Shown here: piece after piece, positions 35,120 through 44,127 of the stretch
Numbering within the stretch: the stretch's first letter is position 1
Layout: each line of letters opens with the position of its first letter
Origin: CAMQRS01 sp964370065
GTDB taxonomy: Bacteria > Bacillota_I > Bacilli_A > Erysipelotrichales > Erysipelotrichaceae
NCBI GenBank assembly: GCA_964370065.1
Contig: CAYJGK010000005.1
Coordinates: 1 to 64,000 of the forward strand
DNA length: 64,000 nucleotides
Reading direction: 5' to 3'
Made by a program: the position numbers and the translations under genes
Notes under the pieces: model-generated
The model's database searches: none
Seen by the model: only the letters and a program-made list of their open reading frames with translations
Told to the model about the DNA's origin: nothing

Positions 35120-37036
35120 CTATATATCTAAATTTTTAACGTAGACTGCATTTTCTTGAATAAATTTACGTCGTGGTTCTACTTCATCACCCATTAACAT
35201 TGAAAATATTTCATCTGCGATAATAGCATCTTCAATTGTTACTTGTTTTAACAATCTATTTTCAGGATCCATTGTTGTTTCCCATAATTGATCAGGATTC
35301 ATCTCTCCTAATCCTTTATATCTTTGAATTTTACTTTTATCTCCGAACTCATTACGAATCGTTTCCATTTCATTTTCTGAATATGCGTATTTAATATTAT
35401 TTCCACGCTGCACTTTGAATAAAGGTGGTTGGCTAATATAAATATAACCACCTTCAATTACCGGTCTTAAAAAGCGGTATAAGAACGTTAATAGTAGTGT
35501 ACGTATATGAGCTCCATCCACATCGGCATCGGTCATAATACAAATTTTATGATATCTAATTTTAGAAATATCGATTTCATCACCAAACCCACAACCAAAT
35601 GCAGTCACCATAGAACGAATTTCATTATTATCGAAAACACGATGAATTCTAGCTTTCTCAACATTTAAAATTTTACCACGTAATGGTAAAATAGCTTGAT
35701 ACATCGGATTACGGCCTTGTTTAGCGCTTCCTCCGGCTGAATCCCCTTCGACTATATAAATTTCACATTCGCTTGCATCTTTACTTGAACAATCAGCTAA
35801 TTTACCTGGTAATGATGAAATTTCTAATGCATTTTTTCTTCTAGTTAACTCTCTTGCTTTTTTAGCAGCGATTCTAGCTTTATTCGCTAATGTCGCTTTT
35901 TCAACAATAGCTTTTGCAACCGCTGGCTGTTCAGCAAAAGTACGTTCTAATTGACTTGTTAGAATAGAAGATACAATTTTACGCACTTCACTATTTCCTA
36001 ATTTCGTCTTTGTTTGTCCTTCATACTGTGGATTTGGATGTTTCACAGAAATAATAGCAGTAATTCCTTCTCTTACATCATCTCCATTAAAATTTTCATC
36101 TTTCTTAAGTAATCCATTATCACTTGCATATTTATTAATAATACGAGTTAATGCAACTCTAAATCCATCTTCGTGCATACCACCTTCTGCAGTATTAATA
36201 TTATTACAAAATGAATATACAGAAGGCATAAAACCTTCATTATATTGGAATGCTATTTCCGCTATAATTCCATCTTCTTCCCCTTCTACATAAATGACAT
36301 CTTCATTAATTACTTCTTTATTTTTATTTAAGAAAGTAACATATTCTTTAATACCACCTTCATAATAATATACAATTTCTTTTACTTCTTCTTCTCTTTC
36401 ATCACGAATAATTAAACGAATTCCTTTATTTAAGAAAGCTAATTGACGAATCCTTCCATTTAATGTATCAAAATTATATATTGTAGTATCAGTAAAAATT
36501 GTTGGATCTGCTTTAAATCTTACAATAGATCCATGCTTATCAGATTCTCCTATTATTTTTAAAGGGGCTTCTACTTTTCCTCCAGCACTAAAACGCATAG
36601 CATGAATATGCCCTGCTTGATGAACTTCTACTTCTAGCCATGTACTTAATGCATTTACAACACTTGCACCTACTCCATGCAATCCTCCTGAAACTTTATA
36701 AGCACCACCACCGAATTTACCTCCAGCATGTAAGACAGTAAAAATAGTTTCTACTGCTGAAACATTTGTTTTTTGATTAATTCCAGTAGGCATTCCTCGT
36801 CCATTATCTTCTACACGAATCACATTGCCTTTTTCAATTGCTACAGTAATGTCACTAGCATAACCTGCTAATGCTTCATCAATTGAATTATCTACTATTT
36901 CCCATACTAAATGGTGTAATCCTCTTTCAGATGTAGTACCAATATACATACCTGGTCTTTTACGTACTGCCTCTAAACCTTCTAATACCTGAATATCATC
37001 AGCGGTATATGAATGTATCACTTTTTCTTCTGCCAT
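35120..37036 (-). CDS. gyrB: DNA gyrase subunit B
   Basis: GyrB is the ATPase subunit of gyrase. The 638-residue protein has the GHKL ATP site (EIVDNSIDEALAG, EDNGRGMPTG, GGLHGVGASVVNALS), the transducer domain and the Toprim domain (EGDSAGGSAKQGR, PLRGKILNVEKA, DADVDGAHIRTL). Length is typical for Gram-positive GyrB. AGGAGG stands before the ATG and it lies 2 nt after recF. Confidence 0.97.
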   Translation of the reverse strand: MAEEKVIHSYTADDIQVLEGLEAVRKRPGMYIGTTSERGLHHLVWEIVDNSIDEALAGYASDITVAIEKGNVIRVEDNGRGMPTGINQKTNVSAVETIFTVLHAGGKFGGGAYKVSGGLHGVGASVVNALSTWLEVEVHQAGHIHAMRFSAGGKVEAPLKIIGESDKHGSIVRFKADPTIFTDTTIYNFDTLNGRIRQLAFLNKGIRLIIRDEREEEVKEIVYYYEGGIKEYVTFLNKNKEVINEDVIYVEGEEDGIIAEIAFQYNEGFMPSVYSFCNNINTAEGGMHEDGFRVALTRIINKYASDNGLLKKDENFNGDDVREGITAIISVKHPNPQYEGQTKTKLGNSEVRKIVSSILTSQLERTFAEQPAVAKAIVEKATLANKARIAAKKARELTRRKNALEISSLPGKLADCSSKDASECEIYIVEGDSAGGSAKQGRNPMYQAILPLRGKILNVEKARIHRVFDNNEIRSMVTAFGCGFGDEIDISKIRYHKICIMTDADVDGAHIRTLLLTFLYRFLRPVIEGGYIYISQPPLFKVQRGNNIKYAYSENEMETIRNEFGDKSKIQRYKGLGEMNPDQLWETTMDPENRLLKQVTIEDAIIADEIFSMLMGDEVEPRRKFIQENAVYVKNLDI

Positions 37037-37038
37037 AC

Positions 37039-38133
37039 TTATTCCTCCTTACATAAACAAATTTCATTATCTTTTACTTCATAATAATAAATTGCTTTGC
37101 CATCTATTTTTATTGGCTCTGTTGCACTAATAAAAATTTGAATATCCTCATTTAATAAATATAATAATTTTAATCTTCTACTTTCATCCAGTTCTGAAAA
37201 TACATCATCTAATAATAAAATGGGATACGTATTAGTAATCTTGTATATACTTTCAACAATTCCTAATTTTAAAGCTAACATTAAACTACGTCTTTGCCCC
37301 TGCGAGGCATAGGTTGATACTTCATATCCATTCATTAAGAATATAAAATCATCTTTATGAATACCATATGTTGTTTGCTTTAATAATTGATCTCTTTCCA
37401 AACTATTTTCATATTTTTCTCTCATATTCTTTTTCATACTATCAATATCACTATATGCCACAAACCCTTGATAATCATAAGAAATTTGTGTATTGTCTTC
37501 ACTTAATAATGTATAAAATTGTTTACTTTGATCAATCATTTGTTGAATAAACTTAATTCTTTGTGTCATGATTGATACTTGTAAATCAATCATTTGTTCA
37601 TTTAATATTTCAATAAAATGAACATCTATATTACCTTTTTTTAAATATCCATTTCTTTCTTTTAAAAGTTTTGAATATTTATTTAATTTATACATGTACG
37701 ATTTTGATAACTTACTTAATTCTAAATCAATAAATTTTCTTCTCGCTTTTGGTGTACCTTGAAATAAATGCAAATCATCTGGGCAAAATAAAACAGCATT
37801 CAATACACCAATAAATTCACTTACTTTAGAAATAGGTTGATTATATAAAAATAAATGCTTACCTGTTTTTTGTGTGACACATTTCATATTTATATGTTTA
37901 CCTTTTTTATGTACAATTCCTTCAATCATAAATGAATTTTCTTCTTTATTAATTAAATCAGCTATTTGATTTGTACGATGACTTTTTGTACAAGATAAGA
38001 AATACATACTTTCTAATAAATTTGTTTTTCCTTGTCCGTTTTTACCACTTATAAAATGAATACCATTTTGAAAAAAAATCTCATTACTCTTGTAATTTCT
38101 AAAGTTTCTAAGTCTTATTTTTTTTAAAATCAT
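37039..38133 (-). CDS. recF: Recombination/repair protein RecF
   Basis: RecF is an SMC-like ATPase that helps load RecA at gaps. The 364-residue protein has Walker A GKNGQGKTN, the signature region YASQGQRRSLMLALKL, and Walker B LLLDDVFSELDESRR. It overlaps yaaA by 4 nt. The order dnaA-dnaN-yaaA-recF-gyrB-gyrA is the ancestral Bacillota origin order. Confidence 0.96.
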   Translation of the reverse strand: MILKKIRLRNFRNYKSNEIFFQNGIHFISGKNGQGKTNLLESMYFLSCTKSHRTNQIADLINKEENSFMIEGIVHKKGKHINMKCVTQKTGKHLFLYNQPISKVSEFIGVLNAVLFCPDDLHLFQGTPKARRKFIDLELSKLSKSYMYKLNKYSKLLKERNGYLKKGNIDVHFIEILNEQMIDLQVSIMTQRIKFIQQMIDQSKQFYTLLSEDNTQISYDYQGFVAYSDIDSMKKNMREKYENSLERDQLLKQTTYGIHKDDFIFLMNGYEVSTYASQGQRRSLMLALKLGIVESIYKITNTYPILLLDDVFSELDESRRLKLLYLLNEDIQIFISATEPIKIDGKAIYYYEVKDNEICLCKEE

Positions 38134-38333
38134 TGAATACTAAATTCATTACCTTCTACTACAATGACATCATTTGAATATAACTTTCTACCTCTACGAT
38201 TTTCTAGTTCTCCATTTACTTCAATATGTAGTTCTTTAACAGCGAATTTAGCTTCCCCACCACTTGAAATAATATCTGCTAACTTTAAAAATTGTCCTAA
38301 TGTGATATACTCTGTTTGTATTTCTATTTTCAT
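38130..38333 (-). CDS. yaaA: S4-domain RNA-binding protein YaaA
   Basis: The 67-residue protein is the small S4-like protein always found between dnaN and recF in Bacillota. It shows ITLGQFLKLADIISSGGEAKF, the ribosome/RNA-binding alpha-L fold, and VNGELENRRGRKLYSNDVI. Its role has been linked to ribosome assembly. It heads the recF-gyrBA operon. Confidence 0.9.
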   Translation of the reverse strand: MKIEIQTEYITLGQFLKLADIISSGGEAKFAVKELHIEVNGELENRRGRKLYSNDVIVVEGNEFSIQ

Positions 38334-38359
38334 ATTTTACCTCATTTTACATCCTTTTC

Positions 38360-38369
38360 ATTATACCAT
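38360..38369 (-). promoter_or_regulatory. Extended -10 promoter of yaaA-recF-gyrB-gyrA
   Basis: On the minus strand TATAAT at 38365-38360 is preceded by TGG (extended -10), 27 nt upstream of the yaaA ATG. No good -35 is visible, and the spacer region is an AT dinucleotide run (about 38370-38386). Confidence 0.65.
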
Positions 38370-38412
38370 AATATATATATATATACTATGTTTTGAGTCG
38401 ATATATACATAA

Positions 38413-38448
38413 AAAAAGAAGTAAAATACATATATTTTACTTCTTTTT
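38413..38448 (-). terminator. Terminator of dnaN
   Basis: A 16-bp perfect stem (38413-38428 with 38433-38448) lies just past the dnaN stop and ends in T on the minus strand. Confidence 0.8.
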
Positions 38449-38452
38449 TATC

Positions 38453-39571
38453 TTATGCATAAGTACGTACTGGTAAGACTAACTGAATTAAATTTTCATC
38501 GTCAATTGCTTTTATTACAAAAGGACGCATCTCTCCATTAAATGAAATGCTCACTAATTGGCTTTTAACCACCTTTAAGGCGTCAAAAACATATTTTCCA
38601 TTAAATGATATCTCTAATACTTCATCTTCGTAAGAAGCCGTAGAAAGTTCTTCTATGGCACTTCCTACTTCTTTTGATTTACTTGATAAGACACATTCGT
38701 TTTTACTTAAATTTAAACGAATCACACTCACTCCATCATTTTTAATAAAACTAATGCGGTCAATAGCTGATAAAATTTCTTTTGAATCTACTGTTAATTG
38801 ATACATAAAACTATCAGGAATTAATTTAGAAGTATCTGGATACACACCATCAATTAAACGAGTTTGAATCATTACATGATCTAAAATAAATTGGATTTTT
38901 TTATTTGATAAACTAATTGTAATAGTATCTTGTTTATCTAATGATTTTAAAACTTCATTTAGTCCTTTTGCAGGAATAGTAATATCAAAATTTAATTTAT
39001 TTTCTATTTTTACTACTTTTTTACTTAAGCGATAACTATCTGTTGCGATACAAGTTAAGGTATGATCATGGCATGAGAAGTTCACACCAGATAAAACAGG
39101 TTTAGTTTCTTTTTCACTAGTTGCAAAAGTAGTTTCTTGAATAATATTTTTTAAAACACTAGATTCCATAGTAAAGGTATCTTCACAAGGTGAAAAATCT
39201 AATAGAGGATATTCATTTGCATACATACCATTAATTTTATATTCAGAGTTATGTCCACTAATTTTAGTAGTACATCCATCTAATACTTCTATTTCAATAA
39301 TTTCTGTATCAATTTTGCGTACAATATCTAAAATATATTTAGACTCTATAACGATACTCCCTTCACGTTCAATAATTAATTGATTCTCTTCATTTGATAA
39401 AATTTCATTTTTTATAGAAATATCCGAATCGCTACCAATTAATGTAATGCTTTGATGAGTCACTTCAAACTTAATACCAGAGAAAGCTGGTAAAGGCGAG
39501 TAATTTGAAATGGCACGAGATACGATTGCTAACGCATCATAGAATTCTTTTTTATTTATTTTGAAATACAT
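38453..39571 (-). CDS. dnaN: DNA polymerase III sliding clamp (beta subunit)
   Basis: DnaN is the processivity ring of the replisome. The 372-residue protein shows three repeated clamp folds, with MYFKINKKEFYDAL at the start, FSGIKFEVT, TDSYRLSKK in the middle and the C-terminal VLPVRTY that binds client peptides in the cleft. It lies one box-bearing gap downstream of dnaA. Confidence 0.97.
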   Translation of the reverse strand: MYFKINKKEFYDALAIVSRAISNYSPLPAFSGIKFEVTHQSITLIGSDSDISIKNEILSNEENQLIIEREGSIVIESKYILDIVRKIDTEIIEIEVLDGCTTKISGHNSEYKINGMYANEYPLLDFSPCEDTFTMESSVLKNIIQETTFATSEKETKPVLSGVNFSCHDHTLTCIATDSYRLSKKVVKIENKLNFDITIPAKGLNEVLKSLDKQDTITISLSNKKIQFILDHVMIQTRLIDGVYPDTSKLIPDSFMYQLTVDSKEILSAIDRISFIKNDGVSVIRLNLSKNECVLSSKSKEVGSAIEELSTASYEDEVLEISFNGKYVFDALKVVKSQLVSISFNGEMRPFVIKAIDDENLIQLVLPVRTYA

Positions 39572-39700
39572 GGTATTCCTCCTTATAAGTATTTTTAAAG
39601 TATATATTATTATTAGTGTGTGGAAATTGTGGAAAAGTATAAATAAGCCTTTATTTATACTACTATTCTAACATTTTTTTATGTGTATAGATAGTGGTAA
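39572..39700. other. dnaA-dnaN intergenic DnaA-box cluster
   Basis: This 129-bp gap holds two DnaA boxes in direct contact: TGTGGAAAT (39619-39627) and TGTGGAAAA (39628-39636). A perfect 10-bp inverted repeat GTATAAATAA/TTATTTATAC (39637-39646 with 39651-39660) follows. A further one-mismatch box TATTCCACA overlaps the dnaA end (39702-39710). It resembles the second half of a bipartite origin. Confidence 0.7.
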
Positions 39701-41047
39701 TTATTCCACATTCAATTTTTGCTTAATTTGGATTAAAGCTTTTTGATAAGACTCTTTTGTCTTTAATAACTTATTCATTTTCTCATAACTTGACATAATT
39801 GTTGAATGATCCCTATTACCGAACTCACCACCTATTTTCTTAAATGGCAAATCTAATAAATCACGGCATAAATAGACTGCAATATGCCTAGCATTTGCAA
39901 TATCAGCTGTTCTTGATTTTGATTCTATTTGCTTTTTAGTAATATTATAGTAACTACATACTACTTTTTTTATTTTATTAGGTGTTACTTCATCATTATT
40001 TTGCGAAATAGGATTGTCTTTAAAACATTTTGTAGCAAATTCTTCATCAATTATCTCTTCACCATATAAAATAGATTTAAATATTAATTCATTTAATGCG
40101 CCTTCTAATTTACGTACATCTTCATTAAATTTACGGGCAATATAATATAAAGCATCTTCATTAATATTAATTTCTTCTTGTCTAATATTTAGTTTTTTAC
40201 GTAAGATATTAACAGCTGTCTCAAATTCTGGTGAATCGATTCCAATCGATAAACCAGAAGTAAAGCGATTAATAATACGATTGTTGATATTATTTAATTC
40301 AGATGGGTAAACATCACTTGTTAATATAATTTTTTTATTATCAGCTATTAACTTATTATAAATATTGAAGAATAATTCTTGTGAATCGTTAGTTTTTGCT
40401 AAATGTTGGATGTCGTCTATTAATAAATAATCTAATTGAGTCATGGCTTTAATTAAAAGATCACTTTTTTTCTTATACAATGAGTCAATAATTAAACTAA
40501 TTAAGTCATTACCATCTATATATAAATATTTTTTATCTGGTTCTTTCAATTTTAAGTAATTACAAATAGCATGTAATAAATGTGTTTTTCCTAATCCAGA
40601 ATTACCATATAGAAATAAAGGATTAAATCCTTCCATTTCAAAATTAGAAACACATGTAAAAGAAGAAGCATAAGCAGCTTTATTACATTTTCCTTGAATA
40701 AAATTTTCAAATGTATTTTCTTTTCTTATTTTATTTCCATTTTCATATATAAAACTATAATCTTGTGTTTTCGCATTGTTATGATTTAATTCTTTTACAG
40801 ATAAAACTCTTATTTTAACAGCTTTATTTAGTCTATCTTGTAAAAGTGATTCGAAGTACTCTTTATTTCCATCAAAGAAATTTTTTGATGTGGTAAAAGG
40901 TACACTAACAATTGCCGTATCGTCATGAATATCATATAAATTTGAGTCTTTTATATATGTTGAAAAGGTCGTTGTATCAAATTTTTCATCGTTTTGAACC
41001 GTCGATAAGACGTATTCCCAAACTTGAGAAGTATTATCTTGTATCAT
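39701..41047 (-). CDS. dnaA: Chromosomal replication initiator DnaA
   Basis: DnaA binds the boxes in oriC and opens the duplex. The 448-residue protein has domain I (~1-85), a short linker, the AAA+ domain with Walker A GNSGLGKTHL, Walker B DYLLIDDIQHLAK and the arginine finger in NRIINRFTSG, and the domain IV helix-turn-helix with the signature FGNRDHSTIMSSYEKM. GGGG lies before the ATG. Transcription heads away from oriC. Confidence 0.98.
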   Translation of the reverse strand: MIQDNTSQVWEYVLSTVQNDEKFDTTTFSTYIKDSNLYDIHDDTAIVSVPFTTSKNFFDGNKEYFESLLQDRLNKAVKIRVLSVKELNHNNAKTQDYSFIYENGNKIRKENTFENFIQGKCNKAAYASSFTCVSNFEMEGFNPLFLYGNSGLGKTHLLHAICNYLKLKEPDKKYLYIDGNDLISLIIDSLYKKKSDLLIKAMTQLDYLLIDDIQHLAKTNDSQELFFNIYNKLIADNKKIILTSDVYPSELNNINNRIINRFTSGLSIGIDSPEFETAVNILRKKLNIRQEEININEDALYYIARKFNEDVRKLEGALNELIFKSILYGEEIIDEEFATKCFKDNPISQNNDEVTPNKIKKVVCSYYNITKKQIESKSRTADIANARHIAVYLCRDLLDLPFKKIGGEFGNRDHSTIMSSYEKMNKLLKTKESYQKALIQIKQKLNVE

Positions 41048-41572
41048 ATTATTACCCCGTTTTATTTTCCTGCTGTATCACTATTTTATAATAAAAAAAA
41101 AGATAATTCCATAAAAAAAAATAGACAAAATATTTATCCACAATATGAATAGACACAATAAGTCTTTATATAAAGGGTTTGTGAATTTTCCACATCTTTT
41201 TAGTGTGGAAAACTAGGTTTGTTGTGTGGATAAATAATATCCATGTGGAAAAAAAAAATAATAAAACCTTTAAAAAAAGTTTTACTGTTAAATATCAACA
41301 ACTTAAAAATATTAAATAAGGCTATTTTAAAGGGTTTAAAATGATTTTAACAGTTTTCCACAAGATGTGGAAAACTAGGTGTATAAATAATGTTGATAAA
41401 TATAAAAAGTTATAAACATTATTAAATTTAACTATTTTTTTTCCACATGTTTTTTTTAGTTGTTGAAAACTTTTTGTAATATATTAAATTCTTTATTTTT
41501 AACTATGTCATAAGTCATTTGTAATTCTTGTTTATTTACTATATAATTGCTTTTTGAATATAGGAGATTTTT
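41048..41572. other. oriC: Chromosomal replication origin oriC
   Basis: This 525-bp AT-rich region has no gene. I find eight 9-mer DnaA boxes: TTATCCACA at 41134-41142; TTTTCCACA at 41186-41194, 41354-41362 and 41439-41447; and reverse forms TGTGGAAAA at 41204-41212, 41244-41252, 41366-41374, and TGTGGATAA at 41225-41233. A weaker TGTTGATAA lies at 41391-41399. Boxes form convergent pairs. Long A/T runs near 41090-41130, 41250-41300 and 41400-41440 are candidate unwinding elements. The gene strand switches here, which fits bidirectional initiation. Confidence 0.93.
41352..41376. repeat. Perfect inverted repeat of two DnaA boxes
   Basis: Arms AGTTTTCCACA (41352-41362) and TGTGGAAAACT (41366-41376) are exact reverse complements with a 3-bp centre. 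Each arm contains one TTTTCCACA box. A wider pair with a 9-bp centre lies at 41186-41212. Confidence 0.85.
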
Positions 41573-42529
41573 ATGAAAAAGAAAATTATAATTGGAAGTA
41601 TCTTAACTTTTTTAATCGTATTAATAGTTGGAGGATATTTTGTAGGAGATTATTTTACACAATATGCAATTGGTAGAAAACCTGTAGATTTAATAGATGA
41701 CAAGTCCCCTACTTATGTACAAAGTGAAAAAGAAATACTTGCAAGAGAAATAGCAAAAGAAGAAGTAGAACAGTTAATCAATAATCACTTAACTAAAGAA
41801 GTGAGAATAGATTCATTTGATCATGAATCTTTATACGCTAAAATATTTGAGAATGATTCTAATAAATGGGTCATTATTGTTCATGGATATACTTCAAGTC
41901 ATTTAGATATATTAGATATTGCTGCTAAATTTTATGAACAAGGATATAACGTATTAACACCTGATTTACGCGCACATAATGAATCAAGTGGTGAATATAT
42001 TTCAATGGGTTACTTTGATGCAATTGATATTGTGGATTGGACAAAATATATTAATGATAACTATGATGATGTACAAATTGTTTTACATGGTTCTTCGATG
42101 GGAGCAGCAACTGTTATGATAAGTGCTGGCGATAAAGATTTACCAAATAATGTTGTGGCAATAGTAGAAGATAGTGGTTATACGAATGCTTATCAAATGT
42201 TTGTTGAACAATTAGACTATCGTTTTGGTTTACCTTCTTTCCCTATTTTAAATATTTCATCAGCTGTAGCAGAAATGAAAGCCGGTTATAATTTACGTGA
42301 TGCCTCTCCTATTGATGCGTTGCAACAATCAAATGTTCCTATTCTATTCACGCATGGCGATGCGGATGGATTTGTTTTACCGTATATGCTAGAAGAATTA
42401 TATCATTCCTATTCTGGAGAAAAAGAAAAAATGATTATTAAAGGAGCAGATCATACTGCTGGACGCTATTTAGAGAGTGAATATTACTATCAAACAATGT
42501 TTAAATTCTTAAATAAATACGTAAAATAA
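41573..42529 (+). CDS. Membrane-anchored alpha/beta hydrolase
   Basis: The 318-residue protein begins with a signal anchor (IIIGSILTFLIVLIVGGYFVG), then an extracytoplasmic alpha/beta hydrolase domain (~residues 85-315). The oxyanion motif is VHGYTSS, the nucleophile elbow GSSMGA, the acid probably in HGDADGFV, and the His in KGADHTAG. Substrate is unknown; lipid, peptide or cell-envelope ester hydrolysis are possible. It is the first gene right of oriC, in the place where rpmH usually starts. Confidence 0.8.
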   Translation: MKKKIIIGSILTFLIVLIVGGYFVGDYFTQYAIGRKPVDLIDDKSPTYVQSEKEILAREIAKEEVEQLINNHLTKEVRIDSFDHESLYAKIFENDSNKWVIIVHGYTSSHLDILDIAAKFYEQGYNVLTPDLRAHNESSGEYISMGYFDAIDIVDWTKYINDNYDDVQIVLHGSSMGAATVMISAGDKDLPNNVVAIVEDSGYTNAYQMFVEQLDYRFGLPSFPILNISSAVAEMKAGYNLRDASPIDALQQSNVPILFTHGDADGFVLPYMLEELYHSYSGEKEKMIIKGADHTAGRYLESEYYYQTMFKFLNKYVK

Positions 42530-42579
42530 GCCTTATTTTAATAGAAAAACTAACTTGTTGATTTATTATTAACTTTTAA

Positions 42580-42608
42580 TTGACTTATGAATTTATATTA
42601 GTTATAAT
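42580..42608 (+). promoter_or_regulatory. Promoter of rpmH-rnpA
   Basis: TTGACT (42580-42585) and a perfect TATAAT (42603-42608) lie 17 bp apart, 52 nt upstream of the rpmH start. Confidence 0.85.
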
Positions 42609-42659
42609 CATAGGGCAATGTTGATTAAAAAAATGTAAAAAGAATTGGAGGTGTCCTTT

Positions 42660-42794
42660 ATGAAAAGAACGTATCAACCATGTAAGAGAAAACATCAAAA
42701 AACTCATGGATTTAGAGCTCGTATGAAAACACCAGGAGGACGTAATGTATTAGCACGTCGTCGTAAAAAAGGTAGAAAAGTATTATCAGCTTAA
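42660..42794 (+). CDS. rpmH: 50S ribosomal protein L34
   Basis: The 44-residue, highly basic protein reads MKRTYQPCKRKHQKTHGF and continues with RARMKTPGGRNVLARRR to KVLSA, the standard L34 sequence. GGAGG lies 9 nt before the ATG. It precedes rnpA, the conserved order by oriC. Position 8 is Cys where many L34 proteins have Ser or Asn. Confidence 0.97.
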   Translation: MKRTYQPCKRKHQKTHGFRARMKTPGGRNVLARRRKKGRKVLSA

Positions 42795-42805
42795 AAAAGT
42801 AAAAG

Positions 42806-42833
42806 TAACTTCAGTTAAACTGAAGTTATTTTT
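42806..42833 (+). terminator. Hairpin between rpmH and rnpA
   Basis: A 9-bp stem (42806-42814 with 42820-42828) ends in ATTTTT. It may lower rnpA relative to rpmH expression, as the two products are needed in very different amounts. Confidence 0.65.
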
Positions 42834-42852
42834 GTATCTAAAGGAGGGTCTT

Positions 42853-43194
42853 ATGAAAAAAGAATATAGAGTAAAAAAGTCTGAAGAATTTGAAAAAATA
42901 ATAAAATATAAAAGATTTATTGTAGATCCAGCTATTGTTTTATATATTAAACCAAGAGTAGAAAAGAAATCTAGAATAGGTATTACAGTAAAAAAGAAAA
43001 TTGGAAATGCTGTAGTGCGTAATAAAGTAAAAAGACAAATACGGATGATGGTACAAGAAATTTACAATTATGAAGAGGAATTCGATACAATTATTTTAAT
43101 AAAAGAGAAATATATAGAAAATGACTATATTTTTAATAAAAAAGTACTGGAAAGATTGTATAATAAGGCAAAAAAAGTTAAAATAGAAAAGTAA
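42853..43194 (+). CDS. rnpA: Ribonuclease P protein component
   Basis: RnpA assists the RNase P RNA in 5' maturation of tRNA. The 113-residue protein has the family start (YRVKKSEEFEKII), SRIGITVKKKIGNAVVRN and the RNR motif RNKVKRQIR. I start at 42853 behind AAGGAGG; an upstream TTG at 42832 lies in the terminator. It is followed after 24 nt by yidC. Confidence 0.94.
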   Translation: MKKEYRVKKSEEFEKIIKYKRFIVDPAIVLYIKPRVEKKSRIGITVKKKIGNAVVRNKVKRQIRMMVQEIYNYEEEFDTIILIKEKYIENDYIFNKKVLERLYNKAKKVKIEK

Positions 43195-43218
43195 CTAAAT
43201 TTATAAGAAGGAGAAATT

Positions 43219-44118
43219 ATGAAAAAATTTATGCAAGACAACAAAAAACTATTTTTTGTGAGTGTCTTACTATTAATGTTTGTAACAGCATGTGCAAGCG
43301 TTAGAGATTCTAATGGTCAAATTATCGAAAGTATGTTAATTACTTTGGAAACACCGTTTACAACTTCAGTATCAGAGAGTTGGTTCAATATTTTTGTTTG
43401 GCCAGTTGCTCAATTAATTAACTTAATTGCTGAATACTCAGATGCAGGGATAGGGATTATTGCCGTTACATTCTTATTAAACTTTGGGATGGCAGCGGTA
43501 TCGATTAAACAACAAGTCGCTACACAAAAAATGCAAGCATTACAGCCTGAAATCCAAAGAATTCAAGCTAAATATGCAGGGAAAACAGATCAAAATAGTA
43601 GATTAAAACAAGGTGCTGAAATGCAAGCAATCTACAAAAAACATGATATTAACCCATTTGGTTCAATTATCACAATGCTATTACAATTACCAATCATTTT
43701 CTCGGTATACCAAGCAGTAATGAGAGCAGAAGCAGTAGTAGAAGGAACATTCTTAGGAATTGATTTAACATTAACACCAATGGATTCCATTACAAAGTTT
43801 GGTGAGCATTCAATAGCGATTATTTCTATTTTCGTATTAATGATTATCTTCCAATTCTTATCGTTAAAAATTCCTCAATACTTACAATCTAGACGTAAGA
43901 AAAAACAAAATATTAAAACAAAAGATTATGCAAACCCAAATAAAAAAGAAAACCCAATGGGTAACTCTTTAAATATGATGACTTATATGTCAGTAATTAT
44001 GATTGCTTTCTTATCTATTAACTGGCCAGTTGGGATGTCATTTTATTGGATGGTAAGTGCATTCACAAGAATCATTCAAAATATTGTTATTCAAAAATTC
44101 TTTATTAAAGATATGTAG
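43219..44118 (+). CDS. yidC: Membrane protein insertase YidC/Oxa1
   Basis: YidC inserts and folds membrane proteins. The 299-residue precursor is a lipoprotein with lipobox VTAC (Cys about residue 25), as in Gram-positive SpoIIIJ. Five membrane helices follow, the first with GIGIIAVTFLLNFG, a cytosolic hairpin rich in Gln and Lys, and helices with PIIFSVYQAVMRA and SINWPVGMSFYWMVSA. The basic C-terminus can bind the ribosome. Confidence 0.95.
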   Translation: MKKFMQDNKKLFFVSVLLLMFVTACASVRDSNGQIIESMLITLETPFTTSVSESWFNIFVWPVAQLINLIAEYSDAGIGIIAVTFLLNFGMAAVSIKQQVATQKMQALQPEIQRIQAKYAGKTDQNSRLKQGAEMQAIYKKHDINPFGSIITMLLQLPIIFSVYQAVMRAEAVVEGTFLGIDLTLTPMDSITKFGEHSIAIISIFVLMIIFQFLSLKIPQYLQSRRKKKQNIKTKDYANPNKKENPMGNSLNMMTYMSVIMIAFLSINWPVGMSFYWMVSAFTRIIQNIVIQKFFIKDM

Positions 44119-44127
44119 GAGAAAACT

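Noticed and set aside
38370..38386. AT dinucleotide run as a replication unwinding element
   Set aside because: It is only about 17 bp, lies in the spacer of the yaaA promoter and has no DnaA boxes beside it.
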